From the NCBI GenBank assembly GCA_036500145.1, contig DASYCO010000035.1:1-24204 (forward strand): a stretch of 24,204 nucleotides of DNA, given 5' to 3'. Positions within the stretch are counted from its first letter, which is position 1. Every line of letters starts with the position of its first letter. The translations under genes and the position numbers were made by a program. This document shows positions 7,844 through 15,487 of the stretch, piece after piece. The notes beneath the pieces were generated by a model. The model made no database searches. It was not told the origin of the DNA and was given only the letters and a program-made list of their open reading frames with translations. The stretch is from CAMAVH01 sp036500145 (GTDB lineage Bacteria; Pseudomonadota; Alphaproteobacteria; SMXQ01).

Positions 7844-8733
7844 GCGGCATGCCCCGAATGCGAAGAATGAGCGGCCTTCAGGCGCCACTCGAGAACGCTC
7901 TTCGCCACCAGGGTCACCAGCGCGAGAAGCGCCAGCAACGACGCGACGGAGAAGGCGGCGACGATGTTGTATTCGTTGTAGAGAATCTCGGTCTGCAGCG
8001 GCATCGTGTTGGTCTGGCCGCGGATATGGCCCGACACGACGGAGACCGCGCCGAACTCGCCCATGGCGCGCGCGTTGCACAGCAGCACGCCGTAGAGCAG
8101 GCCCCACTTGATGTTAGGCAAGGTGACGTAGAAGAAGGTCTGCCAGCCGTTCGCGCCGAGCACGATGGCGGCCTCCTCCTCCTCGGTCCCCTGCTCCTGC
8201 ATCAGCGGGATCAGTTCCCGCGCGACGAAGGGAAAGGTCACGAAGATCGTCGCCAGCACGATGCCCGGCACGGCGAAGATGATCTTGATCCCGTTGTCCG
8301 ACAGCCAGGGGCCGAACCAGCCCTGCAGGCCGAACATCAGCACGAAGACCAGGCCGGCGATCACCGGCGAGACCGAGAACGGCAGGTCGATCAGCGTGAT
8401 CAGGAAGCTCTTGCCGCGGAATTCGAACTTGGTGATGGCCCAGGCCGCGATGACGCCGAACACCAGGTTGAGCGGCACGGAGATCGCCGCCACCAGCAGG
8501 GTCAGGCGGATCGACGCGGCGGCGGCCGGCTCGGACAGGGCCGCGACGTAGGCGGTCCAGCCGCGCCCGAAGGCTTCCATGAAGACGGCGGCCAGCGGCA
8601 CCAGGATGAAGGCCAGCAGGAAGCCGAGGCCGAGGAACAGCAGGATCGCGCGCACGAGGATGTGCTCGCCGAGCAGCAGGCGGCGGCGGATCTCGGCCTT
8701 GCGGCTCATGACGGCGTTTAGGTCAGCGGGCAT
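7840..8733 (-). CDS. cysW: Sulfate ABC transporter permease CysW
   Basis: Inner-membrane permease subunit, 297 residues from the ATG at 8733. Several hydrophobic segments are visible, beginning with AILLFLGLGFLLAFILVPLAAVF. The cytoplasmic EAA-type loop that contacts CysA reads EEEEAAIVLGANGWQTFFYV. The ATG at 8733 would overlap the end of cysT by 11 bp; an ATG at 8709 (MSRKAEIRRR) starts just after the cysT stop and is about equally plausible. Neither start has a strong Shine-Dalgarno sequence. The stop overlaps the cysA start (ATGA), indicating coupled translation within the operon. Confidence 0.94.
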   Translation of the reverse strand: MPADLNAVMSRKAEIRRRLLLGEHILVRAILLFLGLGFLLAFILVPLAAVFMEAFGRGWTAYVAALSEPAAAASIRLTLLVAAISVPLNLVFGVIAAWAITKFEFRGKSFLITLIDLPFSVSPVIAGLVFVLMFGLQGWFGPWLSDNGIKIIFAVPGIVLATIFVTFPFVARELIPLMQEQGTEEEEAAIVLGANGWQTFFYVTLPNIKWGLLYGVLLCNARAMGEFGAVSVVSGHIRGQTNTMPLQTEILYNEYNIVAAFSVASLLALLALVTLVAKSVLEWRLKAAHSSHSGHAA

Positions 8734-9568
8734 AGCGGGCCGACCAGCGCTGCAGGATGTTGATGATGAGCAGCAGGATGAAGGAGATCACCAGCATGGC
8801 CGCCGCGATGGTCATCGCCTGGGCATAGGCGTATTCCGACAGCTTGATGATGATCAGCAGCGGCGCGATCTCCGACACCAGGGGGATGTTGCCGGCGATG
8901 AAGATGACCGAGCCGTATTCGCCGACGGCGCGCGCGAAGGCCAGCGCGAAGCCGGTGGCGAGCGCCGGGAAGATCGTCGGGAAGATCACGCGGGTCACGA
9001 CCTGCCAGCGCGTCGCGCCGAGCGAGGTGGCTGCCTCCTCCATCTCCTTCTCCATGTCTTCCAGCACCGGCTGAACGGTGCGGACGACGAACGGCAGGCC
9101 GATGAAGACCAGCGCGACGAGGATGCCGAGGGGGGTATAGGCGATCTTGATGCCGAACTTGGCGAAGAAGCTGCCGATCCAGCCGTTCGGCGCATAGAGC
9201 GCCGTCAGGGCGATGCCGGCGACGGCCGTCGGCAGGGCGAAAGGAATGTCGACGATGGCGTCGGCCACGCGCTTGAAGGGAAATTCGTAGCGCACGAGGA
9301 TCCAGGCGACGATGACGCCGAAGACGACGTTGATGGATGCCGCCGCCAGGGACAGGCCGAAGCTGACGCGAAAAGCCGAGATCGTTCGCGGCGAGAGAAG
9401 CACATCCACGATTTGGCCGAAATCCAGCGTCGCGGACTTTATGAACAAGCTCGCCAGCGGGATCAGGACGATGAGACTGAGCCAAGTGATCGTCAGGCCG
9501 AGCGTGATCCCGAAACCCGGGATCACGCTGCGGCGCCGACTGGATCTGGCCGGAACGACCAAGGACAT
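8723..9568 (-). CDS. cysT: Sulfate ABC transporter permease CysT (CysU)
   Basis: Inner-membrane permease partner of CysW, 281 residues. Hydrophobic spans include LGLTITWLSLIVLIPLASLF near the N-terminus, and the EAA loop reads MEKEMEEAATSLGATRWQVV. The MSLVVPARSS start at 9568 follows the sbp stop codon by two bases. The frame is open 24 codons further upstream, but that part only overlaps sbp and is not family-like. The tight spacing places it in the same transcript as sbp, cysW and cysA. Confidence 0.94.
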   Translation of the reverse strand: MSLVVPARSSRRRSVIPGFGITLGLTITWLSLIVLIPLASLFIKSATLDFGQIVDVLLSPRTISAFRVSFGLSLAAASINVVFGVIVAWILVRYEFPFKRVADAIVDIPFALPTAVAGIALTALYAPNGWIGSFFAKFGIKIAYTPLGILVALVFIGLPFVVRTVQPVLEDMEKEMEEAATSLGATRWQVVTRVIFPTIFPALATGFALAFARAVGEYGSVIFIAGNIPLVSEIAPLLIIIKLSEYAYAQAMTIAAAMLVISFILLLIINILQRWSARYAR

Positions 9569-9570
9569 GC

Positions 9571-10602
9571 TTATTTTTTTGCGTAGATCTGATCGAAGAT
9601 GCCGCCATCCGCGAAATGCTTGGCTTGCGCGGCATTCCATCCGCCGAAGTCCTTGTCGATGCTGACGAGGTCCAGGGTGGGGAAGTTCTTCGCGTACTTG
9701 GCGAAGGCGTCGGCGTTGCGCGGGCGATAATAGTTCTTCGCGGCGATCTCCTGGCCCTCCGGCGTGTAGAGGAACTTCAGGTAAGCCTCGGCGACGTCGC
9801 GCGTCTTCTTCTTGTCGACGACCTTGTCGACGACGGCGACCGACGGCTCCGCCAGGATGCTGAGCTTCGGATAGACGATCTCGAACTTGTCCGGGCCGAG
9901 CTCGTTGATGGCGAGGTAGGCCTCGTTCTCCCAGGAGAGGAGGACGTCGCCGATGCCGCGCTGCACGAAGGTGATCGTCGAGCCGCGCGCGGCGGAATCG
10001 AGCACCGGCACGTTGCCATAAAGCCTCCCGACGAATTCCTTCGCCTTCGACTCGTCGCCGCCCGGCTGCTTCAGGGCATAGGCCCAGGCCGCCAGGTAGT
10101 TCCAGCGGGCGCCGCCCGAGGATTTCGGATTGGGCGTGATGATCTGCACGCCGGGCTTCACCACGTCGTCCCAGTCCTTGATGTTCTTCGGATTGCCCTT
10201 GCGGACGAGGAACACGATGGTCGAGGTGTAGGGCGCGCTGTTGTCCGGCAGGCGCTTGATCCAGTCCTTGTCGATCAGGCCCTTGTCGGCGATGGCGTTG
10301 ACGTCATATTCGAGCGCCAGCGTGACGACGTCGGCATCGAGGCCATCGATCACCGCGCGGGCTTGGCTGCCCGAGCCGCCATTCGACTGGCTGATCTCGA
10401 CCTTGCGCCCGCCATTCTTCTGCCAGTCGGCGAGGAACGCCGCGTTCTCCTGCTGGAAGAGCTCGCGGGTGGGATCGTAGGAGACGTTGAGGAGCTTGGT
10501 TTGCGCCAGGACCGGCACGGAAAAGGCGGAGAGCAGCAAGGAGAGTGCGAGTACGGATCGGACGCGCCCGATCGTTCGGAATCGGGAGAGATGGCGCGGC
10601 AT
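9571..10602 (-). CDS. sbp: Periplasmic sulfate-binding protein
   Basis: Substrate-binding protein that delivers sulfate to CysTWA. In the 343-residue product the N-terminus is a Sec signal peptide: basic residues, then SVLALSLLLSAFSVPVLA, with predicted cleavage before Gln34. The mature start, TKLLNVSYDPTRELFQQ, is typical of Sbp/CysP. So are QSNGGSGSQARAVIDGLDADVVTLAL and the later NPKSSGGARWNYLAAW. GGAGG lies six bases before the ATG, the best ribosome-binding site in the operon, which suits a binding protein needed in excess. The 51-bp gap to cysN shows no terminator. Only one binding protein is present; whether it also takes thiosulfate is not decidable. Confidence 0.96.
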   Translation of the reverse strand: MPRHLSRFRTIGRVRSVLALSLLLSAFSVPVLAQTKLLNVSYDPTRELFQQENAAFLADWQKNGGRKVEISQSNGGSGSQARAVIDGLDADVVTLALEYDVNAIADKGLIDKDWIKRLPDNSAPYTSTIVFLVRKGNPKNIKDWDDVVKPGVQIITPNPKSSGGARWNYLAAWAYALKQPGGDESKAKEFVGRLYGNVPVLDSAARGSTITFVQRGIGDVLLSWENEAYLAINELGPDKFEIVYPKLSILAEPSVAVVDKVVDKKKTRDVAEAYLKFLYTPEGQEIAAKNYYRPRNADAFAKYAKNFPTLDLVSIDKDFGGWNAAQAKHFADGGIFDQIYAKK

Positions 10603-10653
10603 GGAGAACCTCCAGTCAGAGATGCAAGCTGCTAGAGAGCGATGGCGGGACGA

Positions 10654-11931
10654 TCAGGCAGCGATCATCCCTGCTGCAACGGTCGCATTGGTCTGGGCGT
10701 CGATCAGAATGAAGGCGCCCGTCGCCCGGTTGTCGGCATAGTCGTCATAGGGCACGGGTGACTGCAATATAACACGCACGCGGGCGATGTCGTTGCGGTT
10801 CAATTTCGCTGGCCCTTCAATGCGTTCCTGCGTCACGACGTCGAGACGGTAGATGAGTTCCGCGACACGCGCCGAGACCGTCCGCGTGCCGAGGCGCGCC
10901 AGGTAGCGCCCGCGCGGATCGAACGGCTCGTCGGCGAACCAGCAGAGCGTCGCCTCGAAGCGGTCGGAGACGCGCGGCCGCGAGGCCTCGTGTACGAGCA
11001 GGTCGCCGCGCGCGATGTCGACGTCGTCGGCGACTTCCAGGCTGATGGACTTCGGCGCCTCGGCGGTCGTCAGCGGGCCATCGAAGGTCGAGATGGCCGA
11101 GACGCGCGTCGAGGTGCCGGCCGGCAGGATCACGATCTCGTCGCCGACGCTGACGCGCCCCGACTCTATGCGGCCTTGGTAGAGGCGCTTCTGGCCGCCT
11201 GCCTCCTCGCGCACGCGCGCGACGAGCTGGACCGGGAAGCGCAGCGCCGACTGGCCGACGTGGATCGCCGGCGGCAGCTCTTCCAGCAGGGAGAGCAAGG
11301 TCGGCCCCTTGTACCAGGGCGTGTTCGCGCTCGGATTGACGACGTTGTCGCCCTGCTTGGCCGACAGCGGCACGATGCGCGGCGTGGCAATGCCGAGGCT
11401 CGCGGAAAATTCCTTGATCGTGTCCGACAGCGCGGTGAAGACCGCCTCGTCGAAGCCGACCAGGTCCATCTTGTTGATCGCCACCAGCAGATGCGGGATG
11501 GCGAGCAGATGGGCCAGGGTCAGATGGCGCCGCGTCTGCTCGATCACGCCCTTGCGCGCGTCGACCAGGATCACGGCGGCGTCGGCCGTGCTGGCTCCCG
11601 TCACCATGTTGCGGGTGTACTGCTCGTGGCCCGGCGTGTCGGCGATGATGAACTTGCGCCGCGCCGTCGCGAAGTAGCGGTAGGCCACGTCGATGGTGAT
11701 GCCCTGCTCCCGCTCCGCCGTCAGGCCGTCGGTCAGCAGCGACAGGTCGACGGTGCCGTCGCCGCGCTTTTGCGCCGAGCGTTCGAGCGCCGCCAGCTGG
11801 TCGTCGGGCACTGCCTTGGCGTCGTATAGGATGCGGCCGATCAGCGTGCTTTTGCCGTCGTCGACGCTGCCCGCCGTGGTGAACCGAAACATGCCGCCCT
11901 GCATGGGCGTGCTGTCGCCGAACGGAGCCAT
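10654..11931 (-). CDS. cysN: Sulfate adenylyltransferase GTPase subunit CysN
   Basis: GTPase subunit that drives ATP sulfurylase CysD to make adenosine 5'-phosphosulfate. The 425-residue product is an elongation-factor-like GTPase: P-loop GSVDDGKST (21-29), G3 DTPGHEQY (98-105) and G4 NKMDL (153-157), followed by beta-barrel domains. It ends after these domains with no APS kinase (CysC) extension, unlike the CysNC fusions common in alphaproteobacteria. The start ATG at 11931 shares one base with the cysD stop (TGATG). Later in-frame ATGs at residues 10 and 14 are possible starts. It lies directly between cysD and sbp. Confidence 0.96.
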   Translation of the reverse strand: MAPFGDSTPMQGGMFRFTTAGSVDDGKSTLIGRILYDAKAVPDDQLAALERSAQKRGDGTVDLSLLTDGLTAEREQGITIDVAYRYFATARRKFIIADTPGHEQYTRNMVTGASTADAAVILVDARKGVIEQTRRHLTLAHLLAIPHLLVAINKMDLVGFDEAVFTALSDTIKEFSASLGIATPRIVPLSAKQGDNVVNPSANTPWYKGPTLLSLLEELPPAIHVGQSALRFPVQLVARVREEAGGQKRLYQGRIESGRVSVGDEIVILPAGTSTRVSAISTFDGPLTTAEAPKSISLEVADDVDIARGDLLVHEASRPRVSDRFEATLCWFADEPFDPRGRYLARLGTRTVSARVAELIYRLDVVTQERIEGPAKLNRNDIARVRVILQSPVPYDDYADNRATGAFILIDAQTNATVAAGMIAA

Positions 11932-12896
11932 CAGAAGTACCCCGCCTTCTTGCGGTCTTCCATGGCCGCTTCCGAGGCCTGGTCGTCGAGGCGGGTGGCG
12001 CCGCGCTCGCTGACGCGCGAGGTCAGCGTCTCGGTGATGATCTCGTCGATGGTGGCTGCGGTGGATTCGACCGGCGAGGTGCAGGAGATGTCGCCGACGG
12101 TGCGGAAGCGCACCATGCGCGTCTCGACCCGGTCGCCCGGCTTGGGCTCGACCAGCTCGGAGACCGGCAGCAGATGCGTGCCGCGCACCGTGACCGGGCG
12201 CTGATGGGCGAAGTAGAGCGGCGGCAGCTCGAGGCCTTCGCGCTCGATGTACTGCCAGACGTCCAGCTCGGTCCAGTTGCTGATCGGGAAGACGCGCATG
12301 TGCTCGCCGGCGTCGACGCGGGCGTTGTAGAGGCTCCAGAGCTCGGGGCGCTGGCGGCGCGGATCCCACTGGCCGAAGGAATCGCGGAACGAGAAGATGC
12401 GCTCCTTGGCGCGCGCCTTCTCTTCGTCGCGCCGGGCGCCGCCGATGCAGGCGTCGAACGCGAACTCGGCGATGGCGTCGACCAGGGTCACGCTCTGGAA
12501 GGCGTTGCGGCTCTGGTTCGGATGCTTGAGCTTGATGCGGCCTTGCGCGATCGAATCGTCCAGCGTGCGCACGATCAAGCGCTCGCCGAGCCGTTCCGCC
12601 GTGCGGTCGCGGAATTCGATGACCTCGGGGAAGTTGTGCCCGGTGTCGACATGCATGAGCGGAAAGGGAAAGCGGCCGGGCCGGAAGGCCTTCTCGGCCA
12701 GGCGCAGAAGGATGGTCGAATCCTTGCCGCCGGAGAACAGCAGCACCGGATTGCGGTATTCCGCCGCGACCTCGCGCAGGATGTGGATCGCCTCGCTCTC
12801 GAGCTCGTCGAGATGGGTCCAGCTCCGCTCCGGCTTGGCGGCGGGGACGCGTAGCGGCACGACGTTGTTCGTGCCATCGTTCTGCAAGCTGCTCAT
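11931..12896 (-). CDS. cysD: Sulfate adenylyltransferase small subunit CysD
   Basis: ATP sulfurylase catalytic subunit: sulfate plus ATP gives APS and pyrophosphate. The 321-residue product carries the PP-loop motif SGGKDST (55-61), the MHVDTGHNFPEVIEFRD segment, and the C-terminal ATRLDDQASEAAMEDRKKAGYF tail seen in CysD proteins. The start at 12896 overlaps the cysH stop as ATGA; the longer open frame upstream merely shadows cysH. The first ~25 residues are less conserved-looking. It acts as a complex with the CysN encoded next. Confidence 0.96.
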   Translation of the reverse strand: MSSLQNDGTNNVVPLRVPAAKPERSWTHLDELESEAIHILREVAAEYRNPVLLFSGGKDSTILLRLAEKAFRPGRFPFPLMHVDTGHNFPEVIEFRDRTAERLGERLIVRTLDDSIAQGRIKLKHPNQSRNAFQSVTLVDAIAEFAFDACIGGARRDEEKARAKERIFSFRDSFGQWDPRRQRPELWSLYNARVDAGEHMRVFPISNWTELDVWQYIEREGLELPPLYFAHQRPVTVRGTHLLPVSELVEPKPGDRVETRMVRFRTVGDISCTSPVESTAATIDEIITETLTSRVSERGATRLDDQASEAAMEDRKKAGYF

Positions 12897-13594
12897 GACG
12901 CTTTCCTGTCGGGATTCGCGTGGGGGTGTAGGCCGCATTCTTTCGTTTCGGGATTCTCCCACCACCAGCGGCCGGCGCGGATGTCCTCGCCGACGGTGAT
13001 GGCGCGCGTGCAGGGCCCGCAGCCGATGCTGGCGTAGCCGCGGTCGTGCAGCGCGTTGTAGGGAATGTCGTTCGCGCGCACGTAGGCCCAGACGTCTTCG
13101 TTGCTCCAGGCGGCGAGCGGATTGAACTTGTGCATGGCGTTGTCGGCGTCCCACTCGCGCAGCGGCAGGTCGCGGCGCGTGACGGAATGCTGGCGGCGCT
13201 GGCCGGTCACCCAGCCCTGCTTGCCGGCGAGCGCGCGCTTCAGCGGCTCGACCTTGCGGATGGCGCAGCAGGCCTGGCGCAGCTCGACGCTGTCATAGAA
13301 GGCGTTGGGGCCGTTGGTGGCGACGTAGGCTTCGACGGCGGCCGCCTGCGGCGCATAGACCTCGACCGGCGTGCGGTAGCGCGCGCGCGTCTGCTGCATC
13401 AGCGTGTACGTCTCTTCGGGGAGACGGCCGGTGTCGAGGGTGAAGATGCCGATGGAGAGGCCGTGCCGGTCGATCAGGTCGGTCAGGACCATGTCCTCGA
13501 CGCTGAAGCTGCTCGCGAGCGTGACGACGCCCGCGCCAGCGGCTGCGCGCAGCGTTTCCAACGCTTCGTTCGTCGGATTGGTCAGTCCAGACAT
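12893..13594 (-). CDS. cysH: Assimilatory APS reductase (CysH family, iron-sulfur type)
   Basis: Reduces activated sulfate to sulfite with thioredoxin or glutaredoxin. The 233-residue product has the PAPS/APS reductase fold motifs SSFSVEDMVLTDLI (28-41) and FTLDTGRLPEETY (51-63). It also has the catalytic-cysteine tail ECGLH (Cys220). It carries two additional cysteine pairs, Cys109-Cys110 and Cys192/Cys195 in CGPC. Together these are the established ligand set of the [4Fe-4S] cluster in APS reductases, which enterobacterial PAPS reductases lack. With no CysC in the operon, direct use of APS is the consistent reading. It is the first gene of the operon, behind an AT-rich promoter. Confidence 0.95.
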   Translation of the reverse strand: MSGLTNPTNEALETLRAAAGAGVVTLASSFSVEDMVLTDLIDRHGLSIGIFTLDTGRLPEETYTLMQQTRARYRTPVEVYAPQAAAVEAYVATNGPNAFYDSVELRQACCAIRKVEPLKRALAGKQGWVTGQRRQHSVTRRDLPLREWDADNAMHKFNPLAAWSNEDVWAYVRANDIPYNALHDRGYASIGCGPCTRAITVGEDIRAGRWWWENPETKECGLHPHANPDRKAS

Positions 13595-13612
13595 CGCCCC
13601 GGTTCTCTCTCG

Positions 13613-13667
13613 TATTTACAAGCAGGCAGGGCGCAGAAAATAGAATATCAGAAATTATATGTAAATA
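13613..13667. repeat. Inverted 8-bp pair flanking the cysH promoter
   Basis: TATTTACA at 13613-13620 is the exact reverse complement of TGTAAATA at 13660-13667, with 39 bp between. One arm covers the proposed -35 element and the other lies in the untranslated leader, so the two bracket the -10 region and start site. It may be a second operator pair; chance is possible in such AT-rich sequence. Confidence 0.35.
13637..13665 (-). promoter_or_regulatory. Probable promoter of the cysHDN-sbp-cysTWA operon
   Basis: On the minus strand, TTTACA (13665-13660) and TATTTT (13642-13637) are separated by exactly 17 bp. They match the sigma-70 consensus at five and four of six bases. This predicts a transcript start near 13630 and a leader of about 36 nt before the cysH ATG at 13594. 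The elements lie in an 82-bp island (13636-13717) with only 16 G/C bases, about 20%, in otherwise GC-rich DNA. Confidence 0.6.
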
Positions 13668-13672
13668 GACTT

Positions 13673-13696
13673 ATTACACATAATTATTATGTTAAT
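13673..13696. promoter_or_regulatory. Inverted repeat just upstream of the cysH -35 element
   Basis: A perfect 7-bp inverted repeat, ACATAAT / ATTATGT, surrounds one central base at 13678-13692. It extends by ATTA / TAAT on the outside if the C at 13677 is bulged, giving 11-bp arms. Its near edge is about 8 bp upstream of the proposed -35 box. That is where a LysR-type activator such as CysB or its functional equivalent would bind. The position supports activation of the operon; the protein is unknown. Confidence 0.5.
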
Positions 13697-13762
13697 ATAA
13701 GTACTACAAAGACTTAGGGAAAAATGCCCTCCCTCACCCATTTTCAAGAAAGATTGGTCTAA

Positions 13763-14284
13763 TCAGCCGGGCAGATAGTTCGCGGCGAGCTCGACGTAAT
13801 GTAGCGCCGACAGCTTGAAGGCCTTGAGGTCGTCCTCGCTCAGCTTGCGCATGAGCTTGGCCGGGCTTCCCGCCCACAGCTCGCCTGACTTCACGCGCTT
13901 GCCGGGCGTCACCAGGGCGCCGGCGGCGACCATGGCGCCGTCCTCTACCACCGCCCCGTCCATCACCGTGGCCCCCATGCCGACGAAGCTGACGTCGCCG
14001 ATGGTGCAGGCATGCAGGATGGCCGCATGGCCGACCGTCACGTCCGAGCCGATGTAGGTGCCGAAGCGGCCGCTGGTGACATGGACGATGCTGCCGTCCT
14101 GGATGTTCGTGCGCGCGCCGACGCGGATCTCGTGCACGTCGCCGCGCAGCACGGTGCCGTACCAGATGTTGCTCTGGTCGCCGATGACGACGTCGCCGAT
14201 CAGCACCGCCGTCTCGGCGAGGAACACGTCCTTGCCGAGCTGCGGGACGACGTTCTTGAAAGGACGAATCAATCCGCCGCTCAT
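13763..14284 (-). CDS. Gamma-carbonic-anhydrase family hexapeptide-repeat protein
   Basis: 173-residue left-handed beta-helix protein of the gamma-carbonic anhydrase / YrdA / PaaY group. Hexapeptide repeats run through residues 25-130 (ETAVLIGDVVIGDQSNIWYG and following). His68, His86 and His91 fit the zinc ligand positions of the family, with the last pair spaced five residues apart as in archaeal Cam. The C-terminus contains the usual WAGSPAKLMRKLSEDDL helix region. Many such proteins have no proven carbonic anhydrase activity, so substrate and reaction are open. Its ATG overlaps the stop of a possible 13-codon ORF (ATGA) that itself overlaps the argC stop, so it is probably co-transcribed with argC. 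The region between its stop and cysH lacks a good terminator. Confidence 0.9.
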   Translation of the reverse strand: MSGGLIRPFKNVVPQLGKDVFLAETAVLIGDVVIGDQSNIWYGTVLRGDVHEIRVGARTNIQDGSIVHVTSGRFGTYIGSDVTVGHAAILHACTIGDVSFVGMGATVMDGAVVEDGAMVAAGALVTPGKRVKSGELWAGSPAKLMRKLSEDDLKAFKLSALHYVELAANYLPG

Positions 14285-14322
14285 CGTGCAAACGCTCCGC
14301 TCATTCCATTCGCGTCGCTCAT
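14281..14322 (-). CDS. Possible 13-codon relay ORF between argC and the gamma-CA gene
   Basis: Reading on the minus strand, the ATG at 14322 overlaps the argC TGA as ATGA. The frame runs for 13 codons (MSDANGMSGAFAR) to a TGA at 14281 that again overlaps the ATG of the next gene as ATGA. The double overlap could carry reinitiating ribosomes from argC to the downstream gene, which has only a distant GGAG as ribosome-binding site. There is no evidence that the peptide itself has a function, and the arrangement may be chance. Confidence 0.25.
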   Translation of the reverse strand: MSDANGMSGAFAR

Positions 14323-15377
14323 GGGAACATCGCCTCCTGCTCGAGCGCCGTCGTTTCCGGCAGGCCCGTCATCACGTTGAAGTTCTGCACGGCCTGGCCG
14401 GAGGCGCCCTTCACCAGGTTGTCGATGACCGAGACGAGAATCGCCCGGCCCGGCACCCGGTCCGCGAAGACGGCCATGCGGCAATGGTTCGAGCCGCGCA
14501 CATGCCGCGTCGCCGGCGAGCTGCCGGCGGGCATGACATGCACGAAAGGCTCGGCGGCGTAGCGCTTCGCCAGCGCAGCCCGCAGGTCGTCGGCAGTGGC
14601 GCCCTTGGCGAGCTTCACGTAGATGCTCGACAGGATGCCGCGGCTCATCGGCATGAGATGGGCGGTGAAGTTGACGATGATCGGCTTGCCCGTCGCGTCG
14701 GACAGGCCCTGCTCGATCTCGGGCGCGTGCCGGTGGCCGCCGACGCCATAGGCGTGGATGCCCTCGGTCACTTCGGCGAACAGGTTCGCTTCCTTGGCCT
14801 CGCGGCCCGCGCCGGTGACGCCCGACTTGGCGTCGATGATGATGTCGTCGGCCTCGATCAGGCCCGCCTCGAGCAGCGGAATGAGCGGCAGCTGCGCCGA
14901 GGTCGGGTAGCAGCCGGGATTGGCGACGAGCCGCGCCTTGGCCACCGCGTCGCGCGCCAGCTCGGTGATGCCGTAGACGGCCTCTTCCTGCAGCTTGGGC
15001 GCCAGATGCTCGTGGCCGTACCACTTGGCGTAGGTCGCCACGTCATGCAGCCGGAAGTCCGCCGACAGGTCGACGATCTTGAGATGGGGCGGCAGCGCCG
15101 CGACCACTTCCTGCGTCAGGCCGTGCGGCAGCGCGCAGAAGGCCACGTCGATGCCGGAGAAGTCGACGTCGGCAATCTTCACCATCTTCGGCAGGTCGAG
15201 GTTGCCGAGATGCGGAAAGACCTCGCCCACGGCCGCGCCGGCGCGCCGCTCGGCCGTCAACGCCTTCACGCGCGCGTTCGGGTGCCGCGCCAGCAGGCGC
15301 AGGAGCTCCGCGCCGGTGTAGCCGCTGGCGCCGAGGATGGCGGTGTTGATCGTGTTGGCGGTCGTGCTGCTGGTCAT
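14319..15377 (-). CDS. argC: N-acetyl-gamma-glutamyl-phosphate reductase
   Basis: Third step of arginine synthesis: NADPH-dependent reduction of N-acetylglutamyl phosphate to the semialdehyde. The 352-residue product starts with an NADP-binding segment, ILGASGYTGAELLRLL (14-29). The catalytic cysteine is Cys156 in NPGCYPTSAQL, and the likely base is His217 in GGHRHAPEIEQ. The family segments HAYGVGGHRHAP and NFTAHLMPMSRG are intact. The ATG at 15377 is chosen; the frame opens upstream only through a TTG at 15428 that falls at the edge of the rpsI terminator. It is transcribed from its own short upstream region (15378-15425) after the ribosomal-protein terminator. No other arginine gene is nearby. 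Confidence 0.96.
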   Translation of the reverse strand: MTSSTTANTINTAILGASGYTGAELLRLLARHPNARVKALTAERRAGAAVGEVFPHLGNLDLPKMVKIADVDFSGIDVAFCALPHGLTQEVVAALPPHLKIVDLSADFRLHDVATYAKWYGHEHLAPKLQEEAVYGITELARDAVAKARLVANPGCYPTSAQLPLIPLLEAGLIEADDIIIDAKSGVTGAGREAKEANLFAEVTEGIHAYGVGGHRHAPEIEQGLSDATGKPIIVNFTAHLMPMSRGILSSIYVKLAKGATADDLRAALAKRYAAEPFVHVMPAGSSPATRHVRGSNHCRMAVFADRVPGRAILVSVIDNLVKGASGQAVQNFNVMTGLPETTALEQEAMFP

Positions 15378-15425
15378 GGTCTGGGTCCGGTCATGATGAT
15401 GCACCTTACATAAGGCGGGATCACA

Positions 15426-15458
15426 CAAAGAAAAAGGGCGTCCCCGAAGGGACGCCCT
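15426..15458 (-). terminator. Rho-independent terminator of the rplM-rpsI operon
   Basis: On the minus strand, a perfect 10-bp stem (AGGGCGTCCC / GGGACGCCCT) closes a TTCG tetraloop and is followed by TTTTTCTTTG. The C(UUCG)G loop is unusually stable. It lies 30 bp after the rpsI stop and separates the ribosomal operon from argC. Confidence 0.93.
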
Positions 15459-15487
15459 GAAGGTAGAGCAGAAAACCCGTCGGAAGC

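Noticed and set aside
13716..13730. AGGG/CCCT hairpin as terminator of the gamma-carbonic-anhydrase gene
   Set aside because: Only four base pairs, and in the minus direction the T-run falls inside the loop rather than after the stem.
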